Origin: Tessaracoccus lacteus
Lineage (GTDB): Bacteria; Actinomycetota; Actinomycetes; Propionibacteriales; Propionibacteriaceae
Direction of reading: 5' to 3'
NCBI RefSeq assembly: GCF_029917005.1
Contig: NZ_CP123967.1
Coordinates: 2,728,001 to 2,792,000, forward strand
DNA: 64,000 nucleotides
The notes under the pieces were generated by a model. It worked only from the letters and a program-made list of their open reading frames with translations, made no database searches and had not been told where the DNA came from. A program made the position numbers and the translations under genes. Within the stretch, counting starts at the first letter, position 1. Each line of letters opens with the position of its first letter. Shown piece by piece: positions 26,290 to 34,100 of this stretch.

Positions 26290-27344
26290 TGCAGTCCCTT
26301 CCCCCCGTCATCGGCGAGGACGTCGCCGAGATCATCGGCCGCGACCTGCCCTGGGATGAGCTCAGTGGAAAGACGGTGCTGGTCACCGGAGCCAACGGCA
26401 TGCTCCCCTCCTACGTCGTCCACACGCTGCTCGGCCTCAACGACGCCCGCGATGCGGGTATCACGGTCATCGGGCTGGTCCGCAACGAGGAGAAGGCCCG
26501 CCGCATCCTCGGCCCGGTCCTCAACCGGCCCGACTTCCGGCTGCTCGCCACCGACGTGACGCAGCTGCACGACCTCGACGGCGACCTCGACGTCGTGATC
26601 CACGGCGCCAGCGCCGCGCGCCCCGCGCTGCACGCCTCCGACCCCGTCGCCACCATCAAGGCCAACCTGCTCGGCAGCTTCAACCTGCTCGACCTGTGCG
26701 TCGCCAAGGGCGCCGGCCGGTTCGTGCTGATGAGCTCGTCGGAGGTCTACGGCGCGCAACCGGAGGGCGTCCGGCTCATCCCGGAGAACTCCTACGGCGG
26801 CTTCGACATCCTGAACCCGCGCGCCAGCTACTCCGAGGGCAAGCGTGCCGCCGAGACCATCGCCTCGGTCTACGCGAACCAGTACGACCTCGACGCACGT
26901 ATCGTGCGCTTCGGCCACATCTACGGCCCCGGCATGGCGCTCGACGACGGCCGTGTGCAGGCCGACTTCGCCGCCAACGTCGTGCGCGGCGAGGACATCG
27001 TCCTCAACAGCGACGGCGCCGCGATGCGCACCTACACCTACGTCGCCGACGCTGTCGCGGGCATGTTCTCCGCGCTGCTGCTCGGCACCGACCGCGCGTA
27101 TAACGTGGCCGACGCGAACGGCATGGTCAGCATCCGCGACCTCGCCCTGCACTTCACGAAGGCCCGCCCCGAGAAGAACCTGCAGCGCGTGTTCTCCAAC
27201 CCGGAGCACGCCGACGACCGCGCCTACAACAGCAGCGCCTTCCTCGGGCTCGACAGCTCTGCCCTGGAGGCGCTGGGCTGGAAGGCACTGGTGGACCTGG
27301 AACACGGCATCGACCGGATGCTCCGCAGCTACGAGGGCCGCTGA
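26289..27344 (+). CDS. Extended SDR (NAD-dependent epimerase/dehydratase)
   Basis: 351 residues. The Rossmann motif GKTVLVTGANGMLPSYVVH (TGANGML) is at about residue 28, the catalytic Ser is in FVLMSSSEVYG, and the Tyr-x-x-x-Lys pair is in RASYSEGKRAAE. An HIYGPGM segment and a C-terminal sugar-nucleotide-like substrate region follow. It overlaps the cytidylyltransferase by 1 nt and the pyruvyltransferase by 1 nt. TarI is normally paired with the alcohol dehydrogenase TarJ; here an SDR takes that position, as in some CDP-polyol pathways of capsule producers, so it may reduce or epimerise the sugar-phosphate or nucleotide-activated intermediate. Confidence 0.85.
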   Translation: MQSLPPVIGEDVAEIIGRDLPWDELSGKTVLVTGANGMLPSYVVHTLLGLNDARDAGITVIGLVRNEEKARRILGPVLNRPDFRLLATDVTQLHDLDGDLDVVIHGASAARPALHASDPVATIKANLLGSFNLLDLCVAKGAGRFVLMSSSEVYGAQPEGVRLIPENSYGGFDILNPRASYSEGKRAAETIASVYANQYDLDARIVRFGHIYGPGMALDDGRVQADFAANVVRGEDIVLNSDGAAMRTYTYVADAVAGMFSALLLGTDRAYNVADANGMVSIRDLALHFTKARPEKNLQRVFSNPEHADDRAYNSSAFLGLDSSALEALGWKALVDLEHGIDRMLRSYEGR

Positions 27345-28594
27345 TGCACGTGATCCGCATCCTGCTGCTGACCAACAGGGACTGGGACAACGTCGGCGAC
27401 CAGCTGATCGAGGCCGGCGTCATCTCCCTGATCCGCGCCGCGATGGGCAACCTCGGCTTCACCGGGGAGCAGTTCGAGATCGACAGCCGCGACGCTGAGC
27501 TCGTCCCGACCAGGTACCGGTTCACGGAGGACCCCTCGCTCCTCGAGCCGGCCCGGGAGGCGATCTCGAAGGCAGACGTGCTCGTGTTCGGCGGTTCACC
27601 GTTGTTCAACTACGCGTACCAGGACTTCTACCTCAGGACGATCAAGACCCTCCAGATCGCCCACGAGTTCGGCGTCCCAGCGATCCTCTCCAGCATCGGG
27701 GTCGAGGCCTTCGACGGGGAGAACCCCAAGGCGATCGCGTTGAGGGAGGCGCTGGCGCTGCCCGTCGTCCGACAGATCACCACCCGCGATGACCTCGCCT
27801 CACTCGAGCAGTTCGTCGCGGGCACCGACACCCCCATCGCGTTGGTCTCGGACCCGGCCGTCTACACGGACGTGGTCGTTCCCCGGAAGCCCGCCGCCAC
27901 GCGCGAGAAGAAGCGCATCGGCCTCATGGTCACGCGGGCAGGCATCTTCAAGGACAACCAGATCCCGTTCACTGCCAAGAAACAGCGCGCGTTCTGGCAG
28001 GACGTCATCGTCGAACTCACCGCCCGCGGCTACGACTACCGACTCTTCACCACGGGACACTTCGCCGACGAGGTGCTTCTCGACCTCATGGTGCGCGAGG
28101 ACGGGATTCCCGCCAAGAAGGTCGCCCTGACCGTGAACTCCCCCGAGGAGCTGCGTGCCCAGCTCGCGATGTGCGACGGCGTGATCGCCTACCGCCTCCA
28201 CGCGTCCGTCGCCGCATTCGCCTACGGCATCCCCGCCATCGGCCTGTCATGGAACCCCAAGGTGACCAGCTTCTTCGAGGGCATCGGGTACCCGGAGCGG
28301 GCCCTGGAGCACGAACGCTGGACCGCGACGGACGTGGTACCCGCGGTTGAGCAGGCCATGGCCGAGGGCGTGCTGAAGGACGAGGAGCAGCTGGCCTCCG
28401 TCTACACCACGCTGTTCGCGGGCCTCAAGGGTGTCCTGGCGCCGGAGAGCGATGCGGTCGGCTACGCGTCGCACGAGCTCAGGGAGCGGCTCCCCCGGTA
28501 CCCGGGCACCGGCCCCACGGAGTATCGAGCGAAAGTCACGCGGAAGATGAGACGCCTCTACGACGGCTACCGCGCCCGTGCCTACAAGAGCTAA
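27344..28594 (+). CDS. Polysaccharide pyruvyl transferase family protein, copy 1
   Basis: 416 residues. Family pattern: ILLLTNRDWDNVGDQLIEAG at the N-terminus, VFGGSPLFNYAYQ, SSIGVEAF, VRQITTRDDLASLEQFV, and the C-terminal YRLHASVAAFAYGIPAIGLS, which carries the conserved Arg-x-His of the PEP-binding half. These enzymes transfer the enolpyruvyl group of PEP to form ketal pyruvate on wall or exopolysaccharides. It is coupled to the SDR gene by TGATG. It is the most divergent of three tandem paralogues and has the shortest linker between its two halves. Confidence 0.85.
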   Translation: MHVIRILLLTNRDWDNVGDQLIEAGVISLIRAAMGNLGFTGEQFEIDSRDAELVPTRYRFTEDPSLLEPAREAISKADVLVFGGSPLFNYAYQDFYLRTIKTLQIAHEFGVPAILSSIGVEAFDGENPKAIALREALALPVVRQITTRDDLASLEQFVAGTDTPIALVSDPAVYTDVVVPRKPAATREKKRIGLMVTRAGIFKDNQIPFTAKKQRAFWQDVIVELTARGYDYRLFTTGHFADEVLLDLMVREDGIPAKKVALTVNSPEELRAQLAMCDGVIAYRLHASVAAFAYGIPAIGLSWNPKVTSFFEGIGYPERALEHERWTATDVVPAVEQAMAEGVLKDEEQLASVYTTLFAGLKGVLAPESDAVGYASHELRERLPRYPGTGPTEYRAKVTRKMRRLYDGYRARAYKS

Positions 28595-28624
28595 CGCCTC
28601 CGAGGTCCGCTCAACTCGGGCCTG

Positions 28625-28630
28625 TAGGAT
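28625..28630 (+). promoter_or_regulatory. -10 box of pyruvyltransferase copy 2 (TAGGAT), leaderless
   Basis: TGTAGGATGAC precedes the GTG at 28638 with a 7-nt gap. Nearly the same string precedes copy 3, so this promoter was probably duplicated with the gene. Confidence 0.55.
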
Positions 28631-28637
28631 GACCGCC

Positions 28638-30083
28638 GTGACCGCCGCGCAGACGACTCCCGACCAGAGCGACCAGTTCAAGATCCTCCTTCTGACAAAC
28701 CGCGACTCGGACAACGTCGGGGACCAGCTGATCGAGGCTTCCGCCATCTCGCTGATCGAGGGCGCGATGCAGAACCTCGGGATCGCGCGGAACCGATTCA
28801 GCATCCACAGCCGGGCCGCGGGGATGATCACCAAGGCCTACATGAAGACCGGTGATCCCAAGCAGATCGAGTCGGCGAAGAAGTCCATCTCGGAGTCCGA
28901 CGTCGTCATCTTCGGCGGCGCGCCGCTGTTCAACTACCGCTACCAGCTGTTCTACCTCCGCACGATCCGCACCATCGAGCTCGCGCAGGAGTACGGCGTG
29001 CCCGTGCTCTTCTCCAGCATCGGCGTTGAGAAGTACGACGAGGCCAGCGAGAAGTCCATGGAGCTCAAGAAGGCGCTGGCGCTGCCCGTCGTGCGCCAGA
29101 TCACCACCCGGGACGACATCGACTCGCTGCGCAAGTACGTCGCCGGCACCGACGTCTCCGTCGCCCATGTCTCCGACCCCGCGGTGTTCGCCGACATCGT
29201 GTTCAGCCCGAAGCCGAAGGCTGCACGGCCGGCACCGAAGCCCGCCCCCGCGGCACCCACCTCGCTCCGGGCCCGGGTCGTCGGCGCCCTGCCCGGCCCT
29301 GTCGAGCAGCGGCTCCGCAAGGTCCTCCACCGACCCAAGCCGACCCAGACCCCGTCGACGGTCCCCTCCCCGGCGGCGCCGACCGCGTCGGTTCCCGAGC
29401 GGAAGAAGAAGATCGGCCTCGTCGTCACCCGCGCGGGCATCTTCGCCGACAACAAGATCGACTTCACGGCCGGCAAGCAGCGCCAGCTGTGGCTCGATAT
29501 CATCCGCGATCTCAAGGCTCGCGGATACGATTACCATCTCTTCACCACCGGCCACTTCGCCGACGAGGTGCTGCTCGACCAGCTGGTGAAGGACGACAAG
29601 GTCCCAGCGGGCAAGGTCACCTTCACTGTCAACTCGCCCGAGGAGCTCCACGCGGAGCTGAGCTCATGTGACGGCGTGATCGCGTACCGCCTCCACGCGT
29701 CGATCGCCTCCTTCGCCTACGGCATCCCATCCATCGGGCTCTCCTGGAACTTCAAGGTCCCCTACTTCTACGAGTCCGTCGGGCACGGCGACCGTGCGCT
29801 GCCCGTGGAGAAGTGGACCGCCGAGGACATCGTCCCTGCTCTCGAGAAGGCGATGGCCGAAGGCGTGCACAAGGACGAGGCATTCCTCATGACGGTCTAC
29901 GAGACCCTCTTCGCTGGGCTCAAGGGTGTCTTCGCTCCCGGCTCGACCGCGAAGCCCTACACGTACGCCGAACTTCACACCGAGCTGCCACGTTACGCCG
30001 GCACCACCGAGAAGGACTACCGGGGCAAGGTCACCCGCAAGCTGCGGCGTACCTACGAGGCGTATCGCCGCCACGCGTACTGA
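28638..30083 (+). CDS. Polysaccharide pyruvyl transferase family protein, copy 2
   Basis: 481 residues from GTG 28638 (TAAQTTPDQSDQF). Same motifs as its neighbours: ILLLTNRDSDNVGDQLIEAS, VIFGGAPLFNYRY, RQITTRDDIDSLRKYVAGTD, AYRLHASIASFAYGIPSIGL. Unlike copies 1 and 3 it has a Pro/Ala-rich insert of about 65 residues (around KPAPAAPTSLRARVVGALPG and RPKPTQTPSTVPSPAAP) between the two Rossmann-like halves. The GTG is preferred to upstream ATG codons because TAGGAT lies 7 nt before it and the matching arrangement is seen at copy 3. Its own promoter would let it be expressed apart from the upstream operon. Confidence 0.85.
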   Translation: MTAAQTTPDQSDQFKILLLTNRDSDNVGDQLIEASAISLIEGAMQNLGIARNRFSIHSRAAGMITKAYMKTGDPKQIESAKKSISESDVVIFGGAPLFNYRYQLFYLRTIRTIELAQEYGVPVLFSSIGVEKYDEASEKSMELKKALALPVVRQITTRDDIDSLRKYVAGTDVSVAHVSDPAVFADIVFSPKPKAARPAPKPAPAAPTSLRARVVGALPGPVEQRLRKVLHRPKPTQTPSTVPSPAAPTASVPERKKKIGLVVTRAGIFADNKIDFTAGKQRQLWLDIIRDLKARGYDYHLFTTGHFADEVLLDQLVKDDKVPAGKVTFTVNSPEELHAELSSCDGVIAYRLHASIASFAYGIPSIGLSWNFKVPYFYESVGHGDRALPVEKWTAEDIVPALEKAMAEGVHKDEAFLMTVYETLFAGLKGVFAPGSTAKPYTYAELHTELPRYAGTTEKDYRGKVTRKLRRTYEAYRRHAY

Positions 30084-30116
30084 CCGACCTACGGCGGGGA
30101 TCCGGATCTCCCACTG

Positions 30117-30122
30117 TAGGAT
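30117..30122 (+). promoter_or_regulatory. -10 box of pyruvyltransferase copy 3 (TAGGAT), leaderless
   Basis: TGTAGGATGACGCG precedes the GTG at 30129 with a 6-nt gap; compare 28625-28630. Confidence 0.55.
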
Positions 30123-30128
30123 GACGCG

Positions 30129-31544
30129 GTGACTTCAGAACAGACTGCCGCGTCCGCCATGCCCGTGAAGCAGTACGTGCCCGGAGAGCCCATCCGGATC
30201 CTTCTGCTGACCAACAGGGACTCTGACAATGTCGGTGACCAGCTGATCGAAGCGTCAGCCATCTCCCTGATCAAGGGCGCAATGAAGAACCTCGGCATCG
30301 CCCCCGACGGGTTCACGATCGAGAGCCGAGCAGCAGGCATCATCTCGAAGGCCTACCTGAAGAGCGGTGACGAGAAGCTCCTCGCCTCCGCGCGCAAGTC
30401 GATTTCCCGCTCCGATGTCGTGATCTTCGGCGGCGCACCACTGTTCAACTACTCATACCAGAACTTCTACCTGCGGACGATCCGGACGATCGAGCTGGCA
30501 CAGGAGTACGGCGTCCCGGTCCTGTTCTCCAGCATAGGCGTCGAGCCCTACAGCGCGACGAACCCCAAGTCACAGCAGCTGAAGGCTGCGCTGGCCATGC
30601 CGGTCGTCCGACAGATCACCACGCGCGACGACATCGACTCCGTGCGCAAGTACGTCGAGGGCACGGACGTCGCCGTCGCCCACGTCTCCGACCCCGCGGT
30701 CTTCGCCGACGCGGTGTTCTCGGACGTCAAGGGCGCGAGGGTCCCCGCTCAGGCCGACGGCGCCAAGCGGATCGGCCTGGTCGTCACCCGCGCCGGGATC
30801 TTCAAGGACAACGGCATCAAGTTCTCCGAGAGCGCGCAGCGCAAGTTCTGGCTGGAGGTCATCAAGGACCTCACCGCCCGCGGCTACGACTACCGCCTGT
30901 TCACCACGGGGCACTTCTCCGACGAGGTCTTCCTCGACGCGCTCGTCAAGGAGAAGCGCCTCCCGATGCGCAAGGTCGCCGTCACGGTCAACTCGCCCGA
31001 GGAGCTCCACACCCAGCTCAGCGCTTGCGACGGCGTGATCGCCTACCGCCTCCACGCGTCGATCGCCGCATTCGCCTACGGCATCCCCGCTATCGGTCTG
31101 TCCTGGAACTTCAAGGTTCCCTACTTCTACGAGTCCGTCGGCCTCGGCGACCGCGCCCTGCCCGTCGAGAAATGGAAGGCCTCCGAGGTGATCCCGGCAC
31201 TGGAGAAGGCCATGGCCGAAGGCGTGCACAAGGACGAGGCGTTCCTCATGACGGTGTACGAGACCCTCTTCTCGGGCCTGAAGGGGATCTTTGCCCCCAC
31301 GAGCGAGGCGACCGCCTATGCGTTCGACGAGCTGCGCGAGGAGCTGCCCCGCTACGAGGGCACGTCCGTCGCCGAGTACAAGGTGAAGGTGACCCGAAAG
31401 TTCCGCCGGACTTACGAGAACTACCAGAAGCAGGCGCTTGCCGCCCAGAAGACGGCCCGGGAGTTCGAGCAGGCCCCGCCCGCCGTGCAGAAATCGATCA
31501 TCAACGCGGGCCGCTTCTTCCGCCGCTTCGCGAGCAATAAGTAG
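30129..31544 (+). CDS. Polysaccharide pyruvyl transferase family protein, copy 3
   Basis: 471 residues, clearly a recent paralogue of copy 2: ILLLTNRDSDNVGDQLIEAS, FGGAPLFNYSYQNFYLRTIR, EYGVPVLFSSIGVEPY, RQITTRDDIDSVRKYVEGTD, IGLSWNFKVPYFYESVGLGD. It lacks the Pro/Ala insert but has a C-terminal extension of about 50 residues rich in Lys, Ala and Gln (ENYQKQALAAQKTAREFEQA). Three tandem copies may pyruvylate different positions of one repeat unit, or different polymers. Confidence 0.85.
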   Translation: MTSEQTAASAMPVKQYVPGEPIRILLLTNRDSDNVGDQLIEASAISLIKGAMKNLGIAPDGFTIESRAAGIISKAYLKSGDEKLLASARKSISRSDVVIFGGAPLFNYSYQNFYLRTIRTIELAQEYGVPVLFSSIGVEPYSATNPKSQQLKAALAMPVVRQITTRDDIDSVRKYVEGTDVAVAHVSDPAVFADAVFSDVKGARVPAQADGAKRIGLVVTRAGIFKDNGIKFSESAQRKFWLEVIKDLTARGYDYRLFTTGHFSDEVFLDALVKEKRLPMRKVAVTVNSPEELHTQLSACDGVIAYRLHASIAAFAYGIPAIGLSWNFKVPYFYESVGLGDRALPVEKWKASEVIPALEKAMAEGVHKDEAFLMTVYETLFSGLKGIFAPTSEATAYAFDELREELPRYEGTSVAEYKVKVTRKFRRTYENYQKQALAAQKTAREFEQAPPAVQKSIINAGRFFRRFASNK

Positions 31545-31555
31545 TCCGGCCCTCT

Positions 31556-31650
31556 ACCCCTCCAGTTCCCTGAGCCCCTCCGGTTCCCTGAGCCCCTCCG
31601 GTTCCCTGAGCCTGTCGAAGGGCACGGCCGACACGCTCACCGGTCCACCA
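31556..31650. repeat. Dispersed repeat cluster with three 18-bp tandem units
   Basis: CTCCGGTTCCCTGAGCCC (one copy with A in place of G) repeats three times with an 18-bp period from about 31560, then CCTGTCGAAGGGC, the reverse form of the TTCGACAAGCTCAGG family. It lies between pyruvyltransferase copy 3 and the oxidoreductase. Confidence 0.85.
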
Positions 31651-31670
31651 TGCTCAGGGAACTCGCCGAC

Positions 31671-31676
31671 TAGGCT
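31671..31676 (+). promoter_or_regulatory. -10 box of a leaderless transcript (TAGGCT)
   Basis: TAGGCT, then GAGTTC, then the ATG at 31683. Confidence 0.5.
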
Positions 31677-31682
31677 GAGTTC

Positions 31683-32648
31683 ATGCGAGCTGTGATCGTG
31701 GAGACCCCCGGAGACGTCGACGCCCTGACCATCGGCGAGGTCGAGACGCCCCGCCCCGGGCCGGGCGAGGTCCTGGTGCGGACGGTCGCGTCGGGCGTGA
31801 ACCGCGCCGACGTGCTGCAGCGACAGGGCCACTACCCGCCGCCGAAGGGTGTCACCGACATCATCGGTCTGGAGGCGTCCGGCGTCGTGGAGGAGGTCGG
31901 GCCCGCCGTCACGCGCTGGAAGAGGGGCGACGAGGTCGTCGCACTGCTGGCCGGCGGCGGCTACGCCGAGTTCTTCATCGCCCCCGAGGGGCAGCTGGTC
32001 GGGCCTCCGCCGGGCGTGGACCTCGTGTCTGCCGCCGGCGTCCTGGAGGTCGCCGCCACGGTGGTGTCCAACCTCGAGGTCGGCCGGCTCTCCGCAGGCG
32101 AGGTGTTCCTCGTACACGGCGGGGCCGGCGGCATCGGCACGTTCGCGACGCAGTACGCCAAGGCTCTCGGCGCCACTGCGGTCTCGACGGCGGGCAGCGC
32201 GGACAAGGTCCGACACAGCCTCGAGCATGGCGCGTCGTTCTCGTTCGACTACCACGGCGACTGGGCCGCGGAGCTCAAGGAGGCGACCGGCGGGGCTGAC
32301 GTCATCCTCGATATCATCGGCGCGAAATACCTCGAGCTGAACGTCAAGGCGCTGAAGCCAGGCGGCCGACTGGTCATCATCGGCATGCAGGGCGGCGTGA
32401 AGGGAACCCTGAACATCGGGCTGCTGCTGAGCAAGCAGGCCATGGTCACCGCCACGTCGCTGCGTTTCAAGCCCCTCGGGGCCAAGGCCGCGATCTGCCG
32501 ACGCGTGGAGCAGGAGGTGTGGCCGATGCTCGCCGACGGGCGCATCCGGCTGTCCCCCGAGACCCGCATCCCGTTCGGCGAGGTCCGTCGCGCCCACGAG
32601 CAGCTCGTCGGCGGCGACAACGTCGGCAAGATCGTCCTGGTGCACTGA
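31683..32648 (+). CDS. NADPH:quinone oxidoreductase (zeta-crystallin/PIG3-like MDR)
   Basis: 321-residue medium-chain reductase without zinc ligands: RAVIVETPGDVDALTIGEVE, the substrate-side GVNRADVLQRQGHYPPPKG typical of the PIG3/QOR group, and the NADPH-binding GGAGGIGTFATQYAKALGA. The C-terminus has GGDNVGKIVLVH. It probably reduces quinones or enones with NADPH. It has its own TAGGCT promoter and sits between pyruvyltransferases and the TagD fusion, so it may be a housekeeping passenger in the glycopolymer block. Confidence 0.9.
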   Translation: MRAVIVETPGDVDALTIGEVETPRPGPGEVLVRTVASGVNRADVLQRQGHYPPPKGVTDIIGLEASGVVEEVGPAVTRWKRGDEVVALLAGGGYAEFFIAPEGQLVGPPPGVDLVSAAGVLEVAATVVSNLEVGRLSAGEVFLVHGGAGGIGTFATQYAKALGATAVSTAGSADKVRHSLEHGASFSFDYHGDWAAELKEATGGADVILDIIGAKYLELNVKALKPGGRLVIIGMQGGVKGTLNIGLLLSKQAMVTATSLRFKPLGAKAAICRRVEQEVWPMLADGRIRLSPETRIPFGEVRRAHEQLVGGDNVGKIVLVH

Positions 32649-32685
32649 GCACCCCTTCAGCACCCAGAAAGGCAGGCAGCCCCCA

Positions 32686-34029
32686 GTGACGAGGGTCATC
32701 ACCTACGGAACGTTCGACCTCTTCCACGAGGGCCACCGTCGGCTCCTGGAACGGGCACGGGAGCTGGGGGACCACCTCATCGTCGGCGTCACCTCCGACG
32801 CCTACGACGACTCCCGCGGGAAGCTGAACGTGTCTCAATCGCTGGTGGAGCGCATCCGCAACGTCTCCGCGTCCGGGCTCGCCGACGAGGTCATCGTCGA
32901 GGAGTACGAGGGCCAGAAGATCCACGACATCCAGCGCTACGCGGTCGACATCTTCGCTATCGGCTCCGACTGGGTCGGCAAGTTCGACTACCTACGCGAC
33001 TACTGCGACGTGGTGTACCTCGATCGCACCAAGGGCATCTCCAGCACAAAGCTGCGTGAGGTCAACGGGGGCGGGGTCATCCGGCTGGGCGTCCTCGGCT
33101 CCGGCCGGATCGCGTCGCGCTTCGTCCGGGAGTCGAAGTTCGTCTCCGGCGTCAACGTCGAGGCCGTGTGGAGCCGTCGCCATGCCCGCGCGATCGAGTT
33201 CGCCGAGGACTTCGAGCTGCAGTGGGCCAACGAGAACCTCGAGGACCTGCTCGACCACGTCGAGGCCGTCTACATCGCGACCCCGCACGGGACGCACGTC
33301 GACCTGGCCCGCAAGGCGCTGGAGGCCGGGGTGCACGTCCTCTGCGAGAAGCCGATCTCGCTGAACCGCGCCGAGTTGGAGGCTCTCTACACCCTCGCCG
33401 ACGAGAAGGACCTGATCCTGCTCGAGGCCCTCAAGACGGCCTTCTCCCCCGGCTTCCAGCGCATGGTTGCCATCGCGCGCGGCGGCAGCATCGGCGCCAT
33501 CCGCTCGGTCGACGCCACCTTCACGAAGCTCGTGAAGGGCGGTCGGGAGCTCAAGGGCCCCGACGGTGGGGCCATCTCCGAGCTGGCCTCCTATCCCTTG
33601 CTCGCCATCACCAAGCTGCTGGGCGACTCGCCGTCGGCCGTCACCACCCGCGTCTTCCACCCCGAGGACAGCGCCGTCGACCAGTTCGCGCGCATCGACG
33701 TCGACTATCCCGACGCCATCGCGACGGCGAAGGTCGGCCTCGGCGTCAAGGCCGAGGGAGAGCTGGTCGTCGCCGGCACCCGCGGCTACCTCTACGTCCC
33801 TGCACCCTGGTGGCTGACGGAGTACTTTGAGACGCGCTTCGAGGATCCCCGGGACAACCGGAAGTACTACTACAAGTTCGACGGTGACGGCCTGCGCTAC
33901 GAGCTCGCCGAGTTCGTGTCCATGATCCGCGACGGGTCGCGGGAGTCGTTCAAGCTGCGCCGGGCCGACTGCCTGGCCATCGCCTCGCTGATCGAGCGGG
34001 CGAGGTCGGAGCAGGTTCGCTTCGGCTGA
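32686..34029 (+). CDS. Fusion of TagD-like cytidylyltransferase and Gfo/Idh/MocA oxidoreductase
   Basis: 447 residues, two domains. Residues 1-128 are a glycerol-3-phosphate cytidylyltransferase (TagD) unit: VITYGTFDLFHEGHRRLLER with the HxGH-type loop, and RTKGISSTKLREV at its end. From residue 130 comes a Gfo/Idh/MocA dehydrogenase: IRLGVLGSGRIASRFV (Rossmann loop), CEKPISLNRAELEAL (conserved Glu-Lys-Pro), and a C-terminal beta-sheet domain. The first domain would make CDP-glycerol or a related CDP-polyol; the second would oxidise or reduce a sugar or polyol, perhaps supplying its substrate. The start is GTG at 32686. A strong terminator ends the block. Confidence 0.88.
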   Translation: MTRVITYGTFDLFHEGHRRLLERARELGDHLIVGVTSDAYDDSRGKLNVSQSLVERIRNVSASGLADEVIVEEYEGQKIHDIQRYAVDIFAIGSDWVGKFDYLRDYCDVVYLDRTKGISSTKLREVNGGGVIRLGVLGSGRIASRFVRESKFVSGVNVEAVWSRRHARAIEFAEDFELQWANENLEDLLDHVEAVYIATPHGTHVDLARKALEAGVHVLCEKPISLNRAELEALYTLADEKDLILLEALKTAFSPGFQRMVAIARGGSIGAIRSVDATFTKLVKGGRELKGPDGGAISELASYPLLAITKLLGDSPSAVTTRVFHPEDSAVDQFARIDVDYPDAIATAKVGLGVKAEGELVVAGTRGYLYVPAPWWLTEYFETRFEDPRDNRKYYYKFDGDGLRYELAEFVSMIRDGSRESFKLRRADCLAIASLIERARSEQVRFG

Positions 34030-34050
34030 TACCGGTCCAACAGAGCGCAG

Positions 34051-34086
34051 AACTGCCCCGAAGCGTTGCTCCGGGGCAGTTTCTCT
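34051..34086. terminator. Bidirectional terminator between the TagD fusion and the L,D-transpeptidase
   Basis: AACTGCCCCG (34051-34060) pairs with CGGGGCAGTT (34072-34081), followed by TCTCTCGTT. It separates convergent genes, so it probably serves both strands. Confidence 0.8.
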
Positions 34087-34100
34087 CGTTCAGCTGGCCG

